Source of the DNA: Natronobiforma cellulositropha
GTDB lineage: Archaea > Halobacteriota > Halobacteria > Halobacteriales > Natrialbaceae
Direction of reading: 5' to 3'
DNA: 64,000 nucleotides
Assembly: GCF_025629245.1 (NCBI RefSeq)
Contig: NZ_JANZXN010000060.1
Span: 62,001 to 126,000 of the forward strand
Positions 8,754 to 18,045 of this stretch are shown here, piece by piece (the stretch's first letter is position 1; each line of letters opens with the position of its first letter). The position numbers and the translations under genes are program-made. Below the pieces are notes generated by a model, which saw only the letters and a list, made by a program, of their open reading frames with translations, did not search any database and had not been told where the DNA came from.

Positions 8754-9410
8754 TCACTCGAACAGCGCGGCGACGAGGCGTGCCTCGGCCTTCCGGAGGT
8801 GTTCGCTCACCGTACTCGTCGAACACTCGAGCGCCGCGGCGACCGCCTCGTGGTCGGCCCGCCGCGGCGTCTCGTAGTAGCCGAGTTCGAAGGCGACGCG
8901 GACCACCTCGAGCTGGCGCTCGGTGAGCGGACCGCTCGGATGGCCGGCGCGTCCGTGGAAGGGACCGAGTTCGAGCACCGTCACCCCGACGCCTTCGGGC
9001 GGGTCCTCGAGTGCGTCCGCGAGGTCCGTACGACTCCCGACGACGGTGAGTTCGATCGAGCCGTCGGCGAGGAAGGCGACCGGCAGGAGGACGACCAGAC
9101 TGTCACGGGTCAGGTGCTCGCGAACGTGGCCGACGGCCGGCGGCGCGCGAAACCGGACGTAGGCGTAGACGCCCTCGGCGTCGACACTCGAGAGGTCGAA
9201 CGCGAGCACGTCCGGGTCCGACTCGAGGACCTCGCGGACGAGTTCGTCACTCGCCTCGACCGAGAGGGTGTACGTCGGGACGTCGCCCGCCTCGACGCCG
9301 CCGGCGAGCAGAGAGACGGCGTCGACACCCTCCGTGGCGGCGAGTCTCGTGATCGGCGTCGTCTCGTCGACGGTGGCGAACGGGGAGAGGCGCACGCGAG
9401 CGTACTTCAC
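8754..9410 (-). CDS. Bat-type regulator with HTH_10 domain
   Basis: 218 residues. The N-terminal two-thirds is the bacterioopsin-activator sensory-type domain without obvious ligand residues. The C terminus is the HTH_10 domain (LTERQLEVVRVAFELGYYETPR, then CSTSTVSEHLRKAEARL). Members are haloarchaeal transcription factors. It is divergent from the cytochrome P450 gene with 84 bases between the starts, so regulation of the P450, of itself, or both is a reasonable inference. Confidence 0.88.
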   Translation of the reverse strand: MKYARVRLSPFATVDETTPITRLAATEGVDAVSLLAGGVEAGDVPTYTLSVEASDELVREVLESDPDVLAFDLSSVDAEGVYAYVRFRAPPAVGHVREHLTRDSLVVLLPVAFLADGSIELTVVGSRTDLADALEDPPEGVGVTVLELGPFHGRAGHPSGPLTERQLEVVRVAFELGYYETPRRADHEAVAAALECSTSTVSEHLRKAEARLVAALFE

Positions 9411-9433
9411 GCGAGACAGTGCGCGGGCCGATC

Positions 9434-9441
9434 GTATAAAC
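9434..9441 (-). promoter_or_regulatory. TATA box of the Bat-type regulator
   Basis: GTATAAAC on the + strand, 24-31 bases before the ATG at 9410 on the - strand. It lies in the 84-base region shared with the P450 gene, about 54 bases before the P450 start. Confidence 0.6.
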
Positions 9442-9494
9442 TACCGGTGTGGACCGGCACCAGAACCAGCGTCGAGGCGACTCGAGAGACGCCC

Positions 9495-10799
9495 ATGAGC
9501 GAGTCGATACCGACGCCCGAACGGCTTCCGGTGATCGGAAACGCCCTGGCGGTCGGGCGCGACCCCTTCGCGTTCGTCGAACGGGCGGCCCGCGAGTACG
9601 GACCCGTCTTCCGGGTCTCGATCCCCGGCCACTCGTTCGTCTGTTACGCCGACGCGACGCTGGCAGAACGGGTGTTCGTCACGGAACGAACGCGCTACGG
9701 GAAGGATCCACGCGAGCGAGACCTCCTCGGCGAGTTACTCGGCGAGGGGCTGCTCACCGCCCGCGGGGAGACCTGGCAACGCGGCCGCGAGCAGGTCCAG
9801 CCGGCGTTCTACCCCGGGCGAGTACAGGCCTACGGCGAGGAGATTCTCGAGATCGCCGAGCGAACCGTCGCCGGCTGGACCGACGGCGAGCGCGTCGACG
9901 CCTACGCGAGTTCGACCGATATCGCGCTCTCGAGTATCGCCGCCACGATGTTCGGTCTCGAGCGCCTCGACGAGGCACGGCTGCTCGGCGAGGCGGTCGA
10001 CGCGATCACCGCCCGGTTCGAACCCTCGCGCGTCCCCGTCGAGGTGCCGCTCTGGGTGCCGACGCCCGCCAACCGACGGTACCGACGCGCCGTCGAATCG
10101 ATCGACGGAATCGTCGAGCGCCTCCTCGCGCGCAAGCGCAGCGGCGACCGGGGAGGAGACGACGACCTCTGTTCGACGCTGCTGTCGGCCGCCGACGACG
10201 GCACGCTCGAGGACGACGCGGTGCGAGATCACCTCGTGACCGTCCTCCTGGCGGGCCACGAGACGACCGCCGTCGCGCTGACGTACACGCTCGCACTGCT
10301 CGCGCTCCATCCGGCCGAACAGGCGCGAGTGCGCCAGGAGGTTCGCGAACCGGAGACGCTCACCCCGACGACGCCACTGGCGCTCACCGACCGCGTGGTT
10401 CGCGAGGCGCTCCGGCTGTATCCGCCGACGTACCTGCTCTACCGCCAGACGGTCGAGACGGACACCGTCGCCGGCTACGAGATTCCCACCGGCACGCGAG
10501 TCGTCCTCCCACAGTGGGCCTACCACCGCGACGAGCGCACCTACGACGAGCCACACGCGTTCCGTCCCGACCGCTGGCTCGAGGACGGCCCGGAGCGCCC
10601 GGAGTACGCCTACATGCCCTTCGGCGGCGGCGAGCGCGCGTGTATCGGCCGCCGGTTCGCGCTGCTCGAGCTCCGCCTGGTGGTCGCGACGGTCCTCCGG
10701 GCGGTCTCGCTCGAGGCGACGGCCGAGACCGCCATCGAACCGACGCCGGCGTTGACCGCCCGCCCCGCCGGTCCCGTCCCGCTCCGGATCCGCCGGTGA
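9495..10799 (+). CDS. Cytochrome P450
   Basis: 434 residues, full length for a soluble P450. Visible landmarks are the I-helix AGHETTAVAL with the oxygen-activating threonine, the K-helix E-x-x-R in REALRLYPP, and the heme loop PFGGGERACIGRR with the thiolate cysteine at about residue 383. The open frame extends back to 8715, but the family begins at MSESIPTPERLPVIGN, so I use the ATG at 9495. No ferredoxin or ferredoxin reductase gene lies beside it. Substrate unknown; haloarchaeal carotenoid or fatty-acid oxidation are guesses only. Confidence 0.92.
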   Translation: MSESIPTPERLPVIGNALAVGRDPFAFVERAAREYGPVFRVSIPGHSFVCYADATLAERVFVTERTRYGKDPRERDLLGELLGEGLLTARGETWQRGREQVQPAFYPGRVQAYGEEILEIAERTVAGWTDGERVDAYASSTDIALSSIAATMFGLERLDEARLLGEAVDAITARFEPSRVPVEVPLWVPTPANRRYRRAVESIDGIVERLLARKRSGDRGGDDDLCSTLLSAADDGTLEDDAVRDHLVTVLLAGHETTAVALTYTLALLALHPAEQARVRQEVREPETLTPTTPLALTDRVVREALRLYPPTYLLYRQTVETDTVAGYEIPTGTRVVLPQWAYHRDERTYDEPHAFRPDRWLEDGPERPEYAYMPFGGGERACIGRRFALLELRLVVATVLRAVSLEATAETAIEPTPALTARPAGPVPLRIRR

Positions 10800-10836
10800 C
10801 AACGCACTTTTGGCGACGCGGGCCGAAGACGGCCCA

Positions 10837-11697
10837 ATGACTACGGTCGAGGCGAAACTCGAGACCGCCCGCGAAGACCTCGCGGGGTACGACGGCGTCC
10901 TGATCGCGTTCTCCGGCGGCGTCGACTCGAGCGTCGTCGCGGCGCTCGCCCACGACGCCCTCGGCGAGCGGGCAGTCGCCTGTACCGCCAAGAGCGAGAC
11001 GCTCCCCGAAGCCGAACTCGAGGACGCGCGACGCGTCGCAGACGAGATCGGCATCCGCCACGAAGTCGTCGCGTTCTCCGAACTCGAGAGCGACGCGTTC
11101 GTCGCGAACGACGGCGACCGGTGCTACCACTGCCGGACGATGCGCCTCGGGAAGATGCTCGAGCGCGCCCGCGAACTGGGTATCGAGACGGTCTGTGACG
11201 GGACGAACGCCGACGACCCGAGCGCCGACCACCGGCCCGGACTGCGCGCGGTCGAGGAACTCGACGTCTACTCGCCGCTGCTCGCCCACGGCATCTCGAA
11301 AGACGAGGTGCGTAAGATCGCGGACCACTACGGCCTCTCGGTGGCCGACAAGCCCGCGATGGCGTGTCTCTCCTCGCGCATCCCGACCGGGCTAGCGGTC
11401 ACCGAAGGCCGCCTCTCGCGGGTCGAGCGGGCCGAAGCCTACCTCAGAGAGCGTGGATTTACCGGCTTTCGCGTCCGCGACCACGACGGTCTCGCGCGGA
11501 TCGAACTCGCCCCCGAAGAGATCGAACGCGCACTCGAGGTCGCGTTCGTCCGCGAGACACGCGAGGCACTCTCGGCACTCGGGTTCGAACACGTCACCCT
11601 CGACCTCCACGGCTACCGGACCGGCAGCGTCAGCCCCGCGAGCGAGCCACTCGTCGAGGACGTCTTCAGCGTCGAGTACCCGAAGAGCGACGACTGA
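10837..11697 (+). CDS. larE: LarE-type ATP-dependent sulfur transferase
   Basis: 286 residues. The N-terminal PP-loop ATP pyrophosphatase signature SGGVDSS (about residues 26-32) is followed by CYHCR and ACLSSRIPTG, the family region holding the cysteine that donates or carries sulfur. LarE makes the nickel-pincer cofactor in bacteria, but larB and larC are not in this window, so the archaeal role is not settled here. An upstream TTG (10810) would add nine residues. A TATA-like GCACTTTTGG 24-33 bases before the ATG at 10837 supports the shorter form. Confidence 0.88.
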   Translation: MTTVEAKLETAREDLAGYDGVLIAFSGGVDSSVVAALAHDALGERAVACTAKSETLPEAELEDARRVADEIGIRHEVVAFSELESDAFVANDGDRCYHCRTMRLGKMLERARELGIETVCDGTNADDPSADHRPGLRAVEELDVYSPLLAHGISKDEVRKIADHYGLSVADKPAMACLSSRIPTGLAVTEGRLSRVERAEAYLRERGFTGFRVRDHDGLARIELAPEEIERALEVAFVRETREALSALGFEHVTLDLHGYRTGSVSPASEPLVEDVFSVEYPKSDD

Positions 11698-11722
11698 ACC
11701 GGCACCGACGACTAACTGACGG

Positions 11723-11727
11723 TTTTT
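11723..11727 (+). terminator. T-tract after larE
   Basis: Five consecutive T residues 26 bases after the larE stop, in otherwise GC-rich sequence. Archaeal termination often uses such tracts without a hairpin. Weak evidence. Confidence 0.3.
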
Positions 11728-11801
11728 ACACACGTTCCCGAACGGAGAGGACAGTGGCCATAGCCAGTCGATACAGCGATGCGAACCGCGAGACGGGAGC
11801 G

Positions 11802-11816
11802 ACCTCCTGCGGAGGT
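11802..11816. repeat. Short perfect inverted repeat in intergenic region
   Basis: ACCTCC-TGC-GGAGGT, six-base arms and a three-base centre, 150 bases before the start at 11968. It could be an operator or a small hairpin; nothing else in the 11698-11967 gap was recognised apart from a TATA-like GAAATATTG near 11920. Confidence 0.35.
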
Positions 11817-11967
11817 GTCGACCGAACGGGGGAGAAATCGAACAATCACACTACTTCGACGAGGTCGTCAGCCGCACAACTCGCAGGAAGTAAAGAAATA
11901 CGAAGAGTGTGGAGAAATATTGCGCCTTACCATACGATCGTCACCCCAGGGTGCGTACCGGTCACCG

Positions 11968-12378
11968 ATGGCTGATGACGTCCCATCGGAGTGGCAACAG
12001 GACCAGCGCCGGACGTACACCCCCGCAGACAGCGACCACGAACGCCAGTACGCGATCTACCTCCACGACTCCGGCGACCTCCGCCTTCGAATCGCCCCCG
12101 CGTCGCTCGACGGCGACGACGTACCAGGATACACACTCCAGGCGACCGCCTACCCCGGACTCGAGTTCGCCGAGACGGTTCACGTCAGACAGGTGCTGAC
12201 GTTCGACCGCTGTCTCTCACTCGCCGTCCGGTTCATGGACCTGTTCTCGGCCGCCTACGACGGTCCCGGCAGTCTCGAGGACGCCCTCGAGTACGCCTTC
12301 GACCGGACGAAAGCGACCGGAACGCAGGACGCCCCACCGGGCGTCGGCGTCGAGGGTATCGACGAGCGCCGCAGCTAG
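11968..12378 (+). CDS. Conserved-looking haloarchaeal protein of unknown function
   Basis: 136 residues, acidic, no signal or membrane segment. It reads as a small alpha/beta protein (RQYAIYLHDSGDLRLRIAPASL, then a helical C-terminal half). I prefer MADDVPSEW at 11968. The open frame extends upstream to 11779, but that extension is basic and rich in arginine, unlike the rest. The family is not recognised. Confidence 0.6.
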   Translation: MADDVPSEWQQDQRRTYTPADSDHERQYAIYLHDSGDLRLRIAPASLDGDDVPGYTLQATAYPGLEFAETVHVRQVLTFDRCLSLAVRFMDLFSAAYDGPGSLEDALEYAFDRTKATGTQDAPPGVGVEGIDERRS

Positions 12379-12518
12379 GCGCTCGAGACGAACTGAGAGA
12401 ATCTGGTCCCCTACGCGTCACAGCCACACGACCACGGGACGTCGAAGCACACTCGAGCGAATGCCGTGGCTCGAGGCGGGCGAACGTCCCGCGTCCGCAT
12501 CCGGCCGAGCCGCCCCGC

Positions 12519-14279
12519 TCAGTCGTCCGACGGCGCGGGACTCGAGACCGCGTCGGCCGCGCTCTCGGTCTCGTCGAAGGGGTACCAGGCCTGTTTGTTG
12601 TCGGTCATGTACGGCGCTTCGAAGTCCGTCTCCGCGGGTTCACAGAGCTCGACGATGGTCTCGGTGCCGGTCGCCTCGACCCACTGGCGGAAGCTCTGAC
12701 CCTCCTCACGGTGGGCAGCGAAGGCGTCGAGGATGCTCTTGATCGCAGCGGGTGCCTCGTCGGCCGGGACGCGCTGGGCGACCCACTCGACGAAGGCGGG
12801 GTTCTCGCCGATGCCGCCGCCGACGCCGATGTCGAACGCCTCGACCATCTGGTCGTTCTTGCGCGCACGCATCCCCTGGAGACCGATGTCGGCGGTCATC
12901 GCCTGCCCGCAGTCGGCCGTACACCCCGAGTAGTGCATGTGGATGTGCTCGACGTCGTCGGGGAGGTCGACGTTGGCGTGGAGCCAGCGCAGCATCCGAG
13001 CCATGCGCGCTTTCGTCTCCGTCAGCGCGAGGTTACAGAACTCCGTCCCGGTGCAGGCGACCGCACCCCGGTCGAACGGGTTGGGCTCGGGCTGGTACTC
13101 ACCGAGTAAGGGCTCTGCGAGTAAGTCCTCGAGACGGTCCTCGGGAACGTCGGTGATGATGAGGTTCTGACGGCGGGTCAGACGCACCTCACCGGAGCCG
13201 TACTCGTCGGCGAGGTCGGCGAGTCCGATGGCGTCCTCGGCGGGAAGCCGGCCGACCGGGACGCTCAGCCCGACGTACTTCTTGCCGTCGCGCTGGTCGC
13301 CGACGCCGACGTAGTCGCCGCGGCCGTCACCTGGCGGGCGGCCCGCGTTGTAGGTGTACTCCTCGCGGAAGTCCTCGCCCGCCGTCTCGAGGTCGAAGTC
13401 GACGTACTCCTCCTGGAGGACCTCGCGAATCTTCTCGGTGCCCCAGTCGTCGACGAAGAAGCGAGCGCGGTTCTTCGCGCGCGTGGTGCGGTTGCCCTCG
13501 TCGTGGTAGAGCTGGACGAACGCGCGGCCGACCTCGTAGGCCTGCTCGGGCGTGACGAAGATGTCGAGCGGACGGGCCGCACGCGGCTGGCGGCCACCGG
13601 TACCGCCACCGGCGCGGACGTTAAAGCCCTTGACCGTCTCGCCGTCGATCTCTTTCCGGGCAGCCTCGAACCCGATGTCGTTGATCGCGTCCTGGGCGCT
13701 GCCGTCTTTCATGCTCGTCACGCTGATGTTGAACTTCCGGGGCATGTTCGCGAGCGCGTCGTCGCCTCGCAGTTCCTCCTGGAAGCGCTCGAGCAGCGGC
13801 AGGGAGTCGACGTACTCCTCGGCCTTTCCGGCGAGCGCACAGCCGGAGATGTTGCGCATCGTGTCACCGCCGGCGGAGCGACTCGAGACGCCCGCCGCTT
13901 CGAGGTGCTCCCAGACGGCCGGTACGTCCTCGAGTTTCAGCCAGTGGAGCTGGACCGACTGGCGCGTCGTGAGGTCCATCCAGCCGTTGCCGAACTCGGG
14001 GTTCTCGGCCGGGCCGGTCGCGTAGTCGCGGGCGACCTCGGCGATGGCGCGGAGCTGTCCCGGTGGGAGGAGTCCGTTCGCGTTGGTCAGGCGCATCATG
14101 AAGTACGACTCCTGGCCGGTGCGCTGGTGGAACAGTCCCCAGAACTTGAAGCGGGTGAACCACTCGTCGTACTCCTCCTCGGGGATCGCCTCGAAGCCCT
14201 CCTCGGCGAACTCGAGGATGTGTTCGCGGACCTCGTCGCCGTAACACGACTCTTTGTACTCCTCTTTCTTATGCACCAT
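12519..14279 (-). CDS. nasD: Assimilatory ferredoxin-nitrite reductase
   Basis: 586 residues. Two sulfite/nitrite-reductase repeats are present. The siroheme/[4Fe-4S] ligands are ACTGTEFCNLA near residues 407-413 and YSGCTADCG near 450-455. It reduces nitrite to ammonium with six electrons from ferredoxin. Sulfite reductase has the same architecture, but the position next to the nitrate reductase and a NarK-like transporter favours nitrite. It has its own promoter, separated by 329 bases from the end of nasB, and that promoter carries the same element as the nasA promoter. Confidence 0.9.
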   Translation of the reverse strand: MVHKKEEYKESCYGDEVREHILEFAEEGFEAIPEEEYDEWFTRFKFWGLFHQRTGQESYFMMRLTNANGLLPPGQLRAIAEVARDYATGPAENPEFGNGWMDLTTRQSVQLHWLKLEDVPAVWEHLEAAGVSSRSAGGDTMRNISGCALAGKAEEYVDSLPLLERFQEELRGDDALANMPRKFNISVTSMKDGSAQDAINDIGFEAARKEIDGETVKGFNVRAGGGTGGRQPRAARPLDIFVTPEQAYEVGRAFVQLYHDEGNRTTRAKNRARFFVDDWGTEKIREVLQEEYVDFDLETAGEDFREEYTYNAGRPPGDGRGDYVGVGDQRDGKKYVGLSVPVGRLPAEDAIGLADLADEYGSGEVRLTRRQNLIITDVPEDRLEDLLAEPLLGEYQPEPNPFDRGAVACTGTEFCNLALTETKARMARMLRWLHANVDLPDDVEHIHMHYSGCTADCGQAMTADIGLQGMRARKNDQMVEAFDIGVGGGIGENPAFVEWVAQRVPADEAPAAIKSILDAFAAHREEGQSFRQWVEATGTETIVELCEPAETDFEAPYMTDNKQAWYPFDETESAADAVSSPAPSDD

Positions 14280-14608
14280 CGCAACTCACCTCAGACCCGA
14301 TTGGACGGTCGTCGCACATACGCCCGAAATTCGATGCGTACATAGCAAATTTCACGGTACAACCTCACGAGAGTGTTCAATATAACCCTAATCGTTTACA
14401 AATAGCCGTTTCAGACGCCGATATCCGCCGCTCCGTCCGATGTATAAGGACGTATTATCCTCTCGAAGGTGTTCTTCGGCCAGCGTGGCGGCACAGACGG
14501 TGGTCGGAACTGAACACGTATCGATCGGACAGTGAGCGGCCGGCCGGGAGTCGCGGGGTGAGAGCACTCGCCCGCGACGGGTGAGAACGGAGACGCGGAC
14601 CGGGCGCG
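14280..14608. other. Intergenic region upstream of nasD
   Basis: 329 bases holding the nasD leader and promoter (14351-14385). Beyond that, the distal half contains a separated GTGTTC...GAACAC pair near 14469 and 14511 and no convincing gene. Confidence 0.5.
14351..14385 (-). promoter_or_regulatory. nasD promoter with shared nas element
   Basis: On the - strand a TATA box TTATAT (14380-14385) lies exactly 24 bases before the first base of TGTACCGTGAA (14351-14361). At normal archaeal spacing the element sits on or just after the transcription start, about 72 bases before the start codon, so nasD should have a 5' leader. The same arrangement occurs before nasA. Confidence 0.7.
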
Positions 14609-15949
14609 TCAGTCGTCGGCGGGAACCGCCGTCCCGACCGGCTCGAACTCGCTCGAGCGATAGAGGGAGGCGGCGAGCGCGAGCGCGAGGATGCCGAGGG
14701 CGAGGTAGACGACGAAGCCGTGAGCGTAGCCGTCGACGCCGTAGACGTCGACGAACAGGCCGAGAACCGGCGGGACGACGAAGCCACCGAAGCCACCGAG
14801 ACCGCCGACCAGCCCCGACGCACCGCCGACCGCGTCGGGAACGTAGGTCGGGAGGAGCTGGTAGATCGCGGCGCTGGCGATACCGAGACCGGCCCCGAGG
14901 GCCACCGTCGCGGCGATGGCGAGCGTGAGGTCTCGAGTCGAGACGAGTGCGAGCGTCGAGAGCGCGACGAGACCGAAGCTGACCATCGTCGTCACCTCGC
15001 CGCCGACGCGGTCGCTGATCGCGCCACCGCAGACGCGAAACAGCGGCGAGAGCAGCGTGAAGGTGAGCGCCGTGACGATGCCCGCCGTCTGGAGGTCGAG
15101 TCCGTAGAGGTTGTGCCAGTAGGAGGGGTACCAGACGGTGAGCGCGAGGTAGCCACCGAAGGAGACGAAGAACATCGCGGTGAGCAGCCACGAGCGCCGG
15201 ATCGTCGCGGCGTGTGTGATCGACTCGAGTGCGTCACCGCTCGGGAACAGTTCCTGGCCGTCTGCGGCGGCGCGCCGTTTCGCCTCGTCGTCGTCGAGAC
15301 CGCGCTCTCGGTACTGGAAGTACGGTGAGTCGACGGCGAAGACCAGGAAGATCGCCGTCCCGACGAGTAAGAAGACGAACCACGCGGCGTAGGTGCCCGT
15401 CAGCCCGAGCGTCAGGAGGGCGAACGGCGCGATGATCGTGAAGATTCCCGGCGAGGTCGTGCCGAGTCCGGCGAAGACCGCGAGCATCGTCCCACGGCGC
15501 TCGGAGCGGTACCAGTAGGAGATGTCGACGATACCGACCGAGAAGGCGGCGATACCACAGCCGCTGAGCGAGCCGAAGAGGAAGATCATCGGGTAGTGGA
15601 CCATCGAGAGATTCGGGTAGGCCGTCAGTAAGATCACTAACAGGCCGCCCATCCCGACCGCGGAGAGACCGAGGAGGATGGCGAACGGCTTCGTCGAGCC
15701 GACGTCGTCGACCCAGGCGCCGAACGGGATGCGAAGCAGCGACCCCGTCAGCTGTGGCGCGGCGACGAGCAAGCCGAGTAAGACGCCGGAGAGCCCGAGG
15801 ACGGACTCGAACTCGGCGGCGACCGGCCCGTAGACGACGACGCCCGCGAAGCCGACGAAGTAGGCGAACGTCAGCGCCGAGACCGCCCGGCGCTGGCTGC
15901 CGCGTATCGGCGCATCCCCGGCGGCCGACGGGGTGGTTGGCTCGCTCAT
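14609..15949 (-). CDS. nasB: NarK-type MFS nitrate/nitrite transporter
   Basis: 446 residues, about 12 membrane helices, major facilitator fold. NarK/NasA-like features include the glycine-rich signatures FGSLSGCGIAAFSVGI and GLGGFGGFVVPPVLG. It imports nitrate for assimilation. The start at 15949 follows the nasA stop by two bases, so the genes are cotranscribed and probably translationally coupled; a longer start at 16018 would lie inside nasA. The symbol follows the Haloferax mediterranei nas nomenclature. Confidence 0.88.
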   Translation of the reverse strand: MSEPTTPSAAGDAPIRGSQRRAVSALTFAYFVGFAGVVVYGPVAAEFESVLGLSGVLLGLLVAAPQLTGSLLRIPFGAWVDDVGSTKPFAILLGLSAVGMGGLLVILLTAYPNLSMVHYPMIFLFGSLSGCGIAAFSVGIVDISYWYRSERRGTMLAVFAGLGTTSPGIFTIIAPFALLTLGLTGTYAAWFVFLLVGTAIFLVFAVDSPYFQYRERGLDDDEAKRRAAADGQELFPSGDALESITHAATIRRSWLLTAMFFVSFGGYLALTVWYPSYWHNLYGLDLQTAGIVTALTFTLLSPLFRVCGGAISDRVGGEVTTMVSFGLVALSTLALVSTRDLTLAIAATVALGAGLGIASAAIYQLLPTYVPDAVGGASGLVGGLGGFGGFVVPPVLGLFVDVYGVDGYAHGFVVYLALGILALALAASLYRSSEFEPVGTAVPADD

Positions 15950-15951
15950 CG

Positions 15952-18045
15952 TTACGCACTCACCGTCGCCGTCGCACTCGCGTCCCGTTCGCGGACCGCC
16001 TCGAGACGAACCGCACACTGCTTGAAGTTCGGCTCCCTCGAGCGGTCGTCGACCTCGGGGACGGTCAGGTCGTTGACCGCCGGGTGGTGGATCGGCAGCC
16101 AGACGACGCCGTCGGGGATGGCGTCGTCGGTCTCGACCCGGGCGAGGATCGACGCACGCCGGGAGGCGACCCGCGCGTAGGTCGCCTCCCCTTCGTCGAA
16201 CTCGGCGACGACCGAGCGTGCGGTTGCGGGGCTGACGCGTGCGACCGGCGGCTCGGTCTCACGCGTGCGGACGCCGGTGTTGTAGGCGTCGGCGAGTCGC
16301 GCCGTCGTCAGCGTCAGCGGGTACGCCTCGGACGGCGACTCGGGCAGCGACTCGGCCGTCCCGCTCGAGAAGCGAGCGCGTCCGGACGGCGTCGGGAACG
16401 ACCAGGAGCCGGTCGCCTCGTCGTAGTAGCGGTAGCCGCCCTCGCTCGTCGGCGTCGGAGCGGGCCAGCGAACCGCGAGTTCGGCCTCGAGTCGCTCGTA
16501 GCCGATGCCCGAGCAGTCGGCGGGCGTCCCCTCGGTGAGCGAGAGGAACTCCTCGTAGATCGGTTTCGGCTCCGGGCGCTCGGTGAAGAGACCGGGGACG
16601 AGGCGGTCGGCGAGTTCACCGATCAACTCGAGGTCCGTCGAGATGCCCGAGGGCGTCTCCGTCGCCGCACGGACGCGCGCGACGGTCCGCTCCATGTTCA
16701 TCACGGTGCCTTCGGACTCGCCCCAGGTCGCCGCCGGGAGGACGACGTCCGCCAGTTCGGCCGTCTCGCTGTGGAAGGCGTCCTGGACGACGAGGAAGAC
16801 GTCCTCGAGTCGCTCGCGGGCGGCTGCGGCGGCCGGAAGCCCGGCGGCGGGGTTCGTCGCGACGGCGTAGACCGCCTCGACCTCGGTGTCGATCGCCTCG
16901 ACGACCCCGACCGGGCCGGGACCGCTGTCGTCGGGGAGACGCTCGAGCGGGACCCCCCAGGTCTCGGCGACCACCGCGCGGTGAGCCGGGTCGTCGAACG
17001 GCCGGTGGCCCGGCCAGGTTCCCTTCGAGGAGCAGACGCGCGTGCCCATCGAGTTGGCCTGGCCCGTCAGCGAGAACGGCCCGGAGCCGGGTTTCAGGTT
17101 GCCGCTGGCCAGACAGAGATCGACCAGCGCACCGGCCGTCGCCGTCCCGTTGACGCTCTGGTTGACGCCCATCCCCCAGTAGACGAGCGTCGGGTCGGCC
17201 AGCGCCGCGGCGAGTCGGTCGACGTCGGCGAGCGAGACGCCCGCCTGCTCGGCCGCCGCCGCGGCGTCGGGCAGCGACTCGAGGAGGTCGTCGAAGCCCT
17301 CGGTGTGGGCGTCGACGAACGCGCGGTCGACGTCGCCCCGGCCGACGAGACGGGCGAGAATCGCTCGTGCGAGCGCCAGGTCACCGCCGGGTGCGGGCGC
17401 GACGTGGTGGTCTGCGACGTCCGCGCTCTCGCTCCTGACGGGGTCGACGACGAGCAGTTCACACCCCTCCTCGGCCGCGCTCTGGCGGATCCAGCTGAAC
17501 ATGACCGGGTGGGCGACCGCCGGGTTCGCCCCCCAGACGAGGTGCGTCTGCGCCTCGGGAATATCGTCGTAGGTCGGTGGCGGCGCGTCGCTGCCGAAGG
17601 CGTCGTAGTAGGCCGCGACGGCGCTCGCCATACAGAGAGTCGTGTTCGCGTCGTAGTAGCGCGTCCCGAAGCCGCCACGAGCGAGTTTCCCGAGCGCGTA
17701 GGCCGCCTCGTTGGTCTGCTGGCCGCTGCCGAGGACGGCGACCGCATCCGGGGACGACTCGAGTGCCGCGCCGAGCCCCTCGGCCGCCCGCTCGAGGGCG
17801 TTCTCGAGCGTCGTCGGGACGAGTTCGCCGTCGCGCCGGACGAGCGGTCGGGTGAGCCACTCGCCGTTCGGGTCGGCAGTCTCGCGGACGCCGCGCTGAC
17901 AGGCGAGACCGCGGTTGACCGGGTGTTCGGGGTTGCCCCTGACGAGGTCGAGACCGTAGCCGCTGTCGACGGCACGCTGGACGTGTCCACAGCCGACCGC
18001 ACACCGCATACAGGTCGTCGGGACGAACTCACCCACGACGATCAC
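15952..18045 (-). CDS. nasA: Assimilatory nitrate reductase, molybdopterin oxidoreductase
   Basis: 697 residues. The N-terminal [4Fe-4S] motif is C12-x2-C15-x3-C19...C49 (TTCMRCAVGCG, GLACQRG). The body is a molybdopterin-dinucleotide oxidoreductase with a C-terminal molydopterin-binding barrel (LTLTTARLADAYNTG). It reduces nitrate to nitrite in the cytoplasm; no Tat signal is present, consistent with assimilation. The start is GTG at 18045, with another GTG three codons later. It is first in the nasA-nasB operon. No MobA-like nasC follows, unlike the operon I recall from Haloferax mediterranei. Confidence 0.88.
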   Translation of the reverse strand: MIVVGEFVPTTCMRCAVGCGHVQRAVDSGYGLDLVRGNPEHPVNRGLACQRGVRETADPNGEWLTRPLVRRDGELVPTTLENALERAAEGLGAALESSPDAVAVLGSGQQTNEAAYALGKLARGGFGTRYYDANTTLCMASAVAAYYDAFGSDAPPPTYDDIPEAQTHLVWGANPAVAHPVMFSWIRQSAAEEGCELLVVDPVRSESADVADHHVAPAPGGDLALARAILARLVGRGDVDRAFVDAHTEGFDDLLESLPDAAAAAEQAGVSLADVDRLAAALADPTLVYWGMGVNQSVNGTATAGALVDLCLASGNLKPGSGPFSLTGQANSMGTRVCSSKGTWPGHRPFDDPAHRAVVAETWGVPLERLPDDSGPGPVGVVEAIDTEVEAVYAVATNPAAGLPAAAAARERLEDVFLVVQDAFHSETAELADVVLPAATWGESEGTVMNMERTVARVRAATETPSGISTDLELIGELADRLVPGLFTERPEPKPIYEEFLSLTEGTPADCSGIGYERLEAELAVRWPAPTPTSEGGYRYYDEATGSWSFPTPSGRARFSSGTAESLPESPSEAYPLTLTTARLADAYNTGVRTRETEPPVARVSPATARSVVAEFDEGEATYARVASRRASILARVETDDAIPDGVVWLPIHHPAVNDLTVPEVDDRSREPNFKQCAVRLEAVRERDASATATVSA

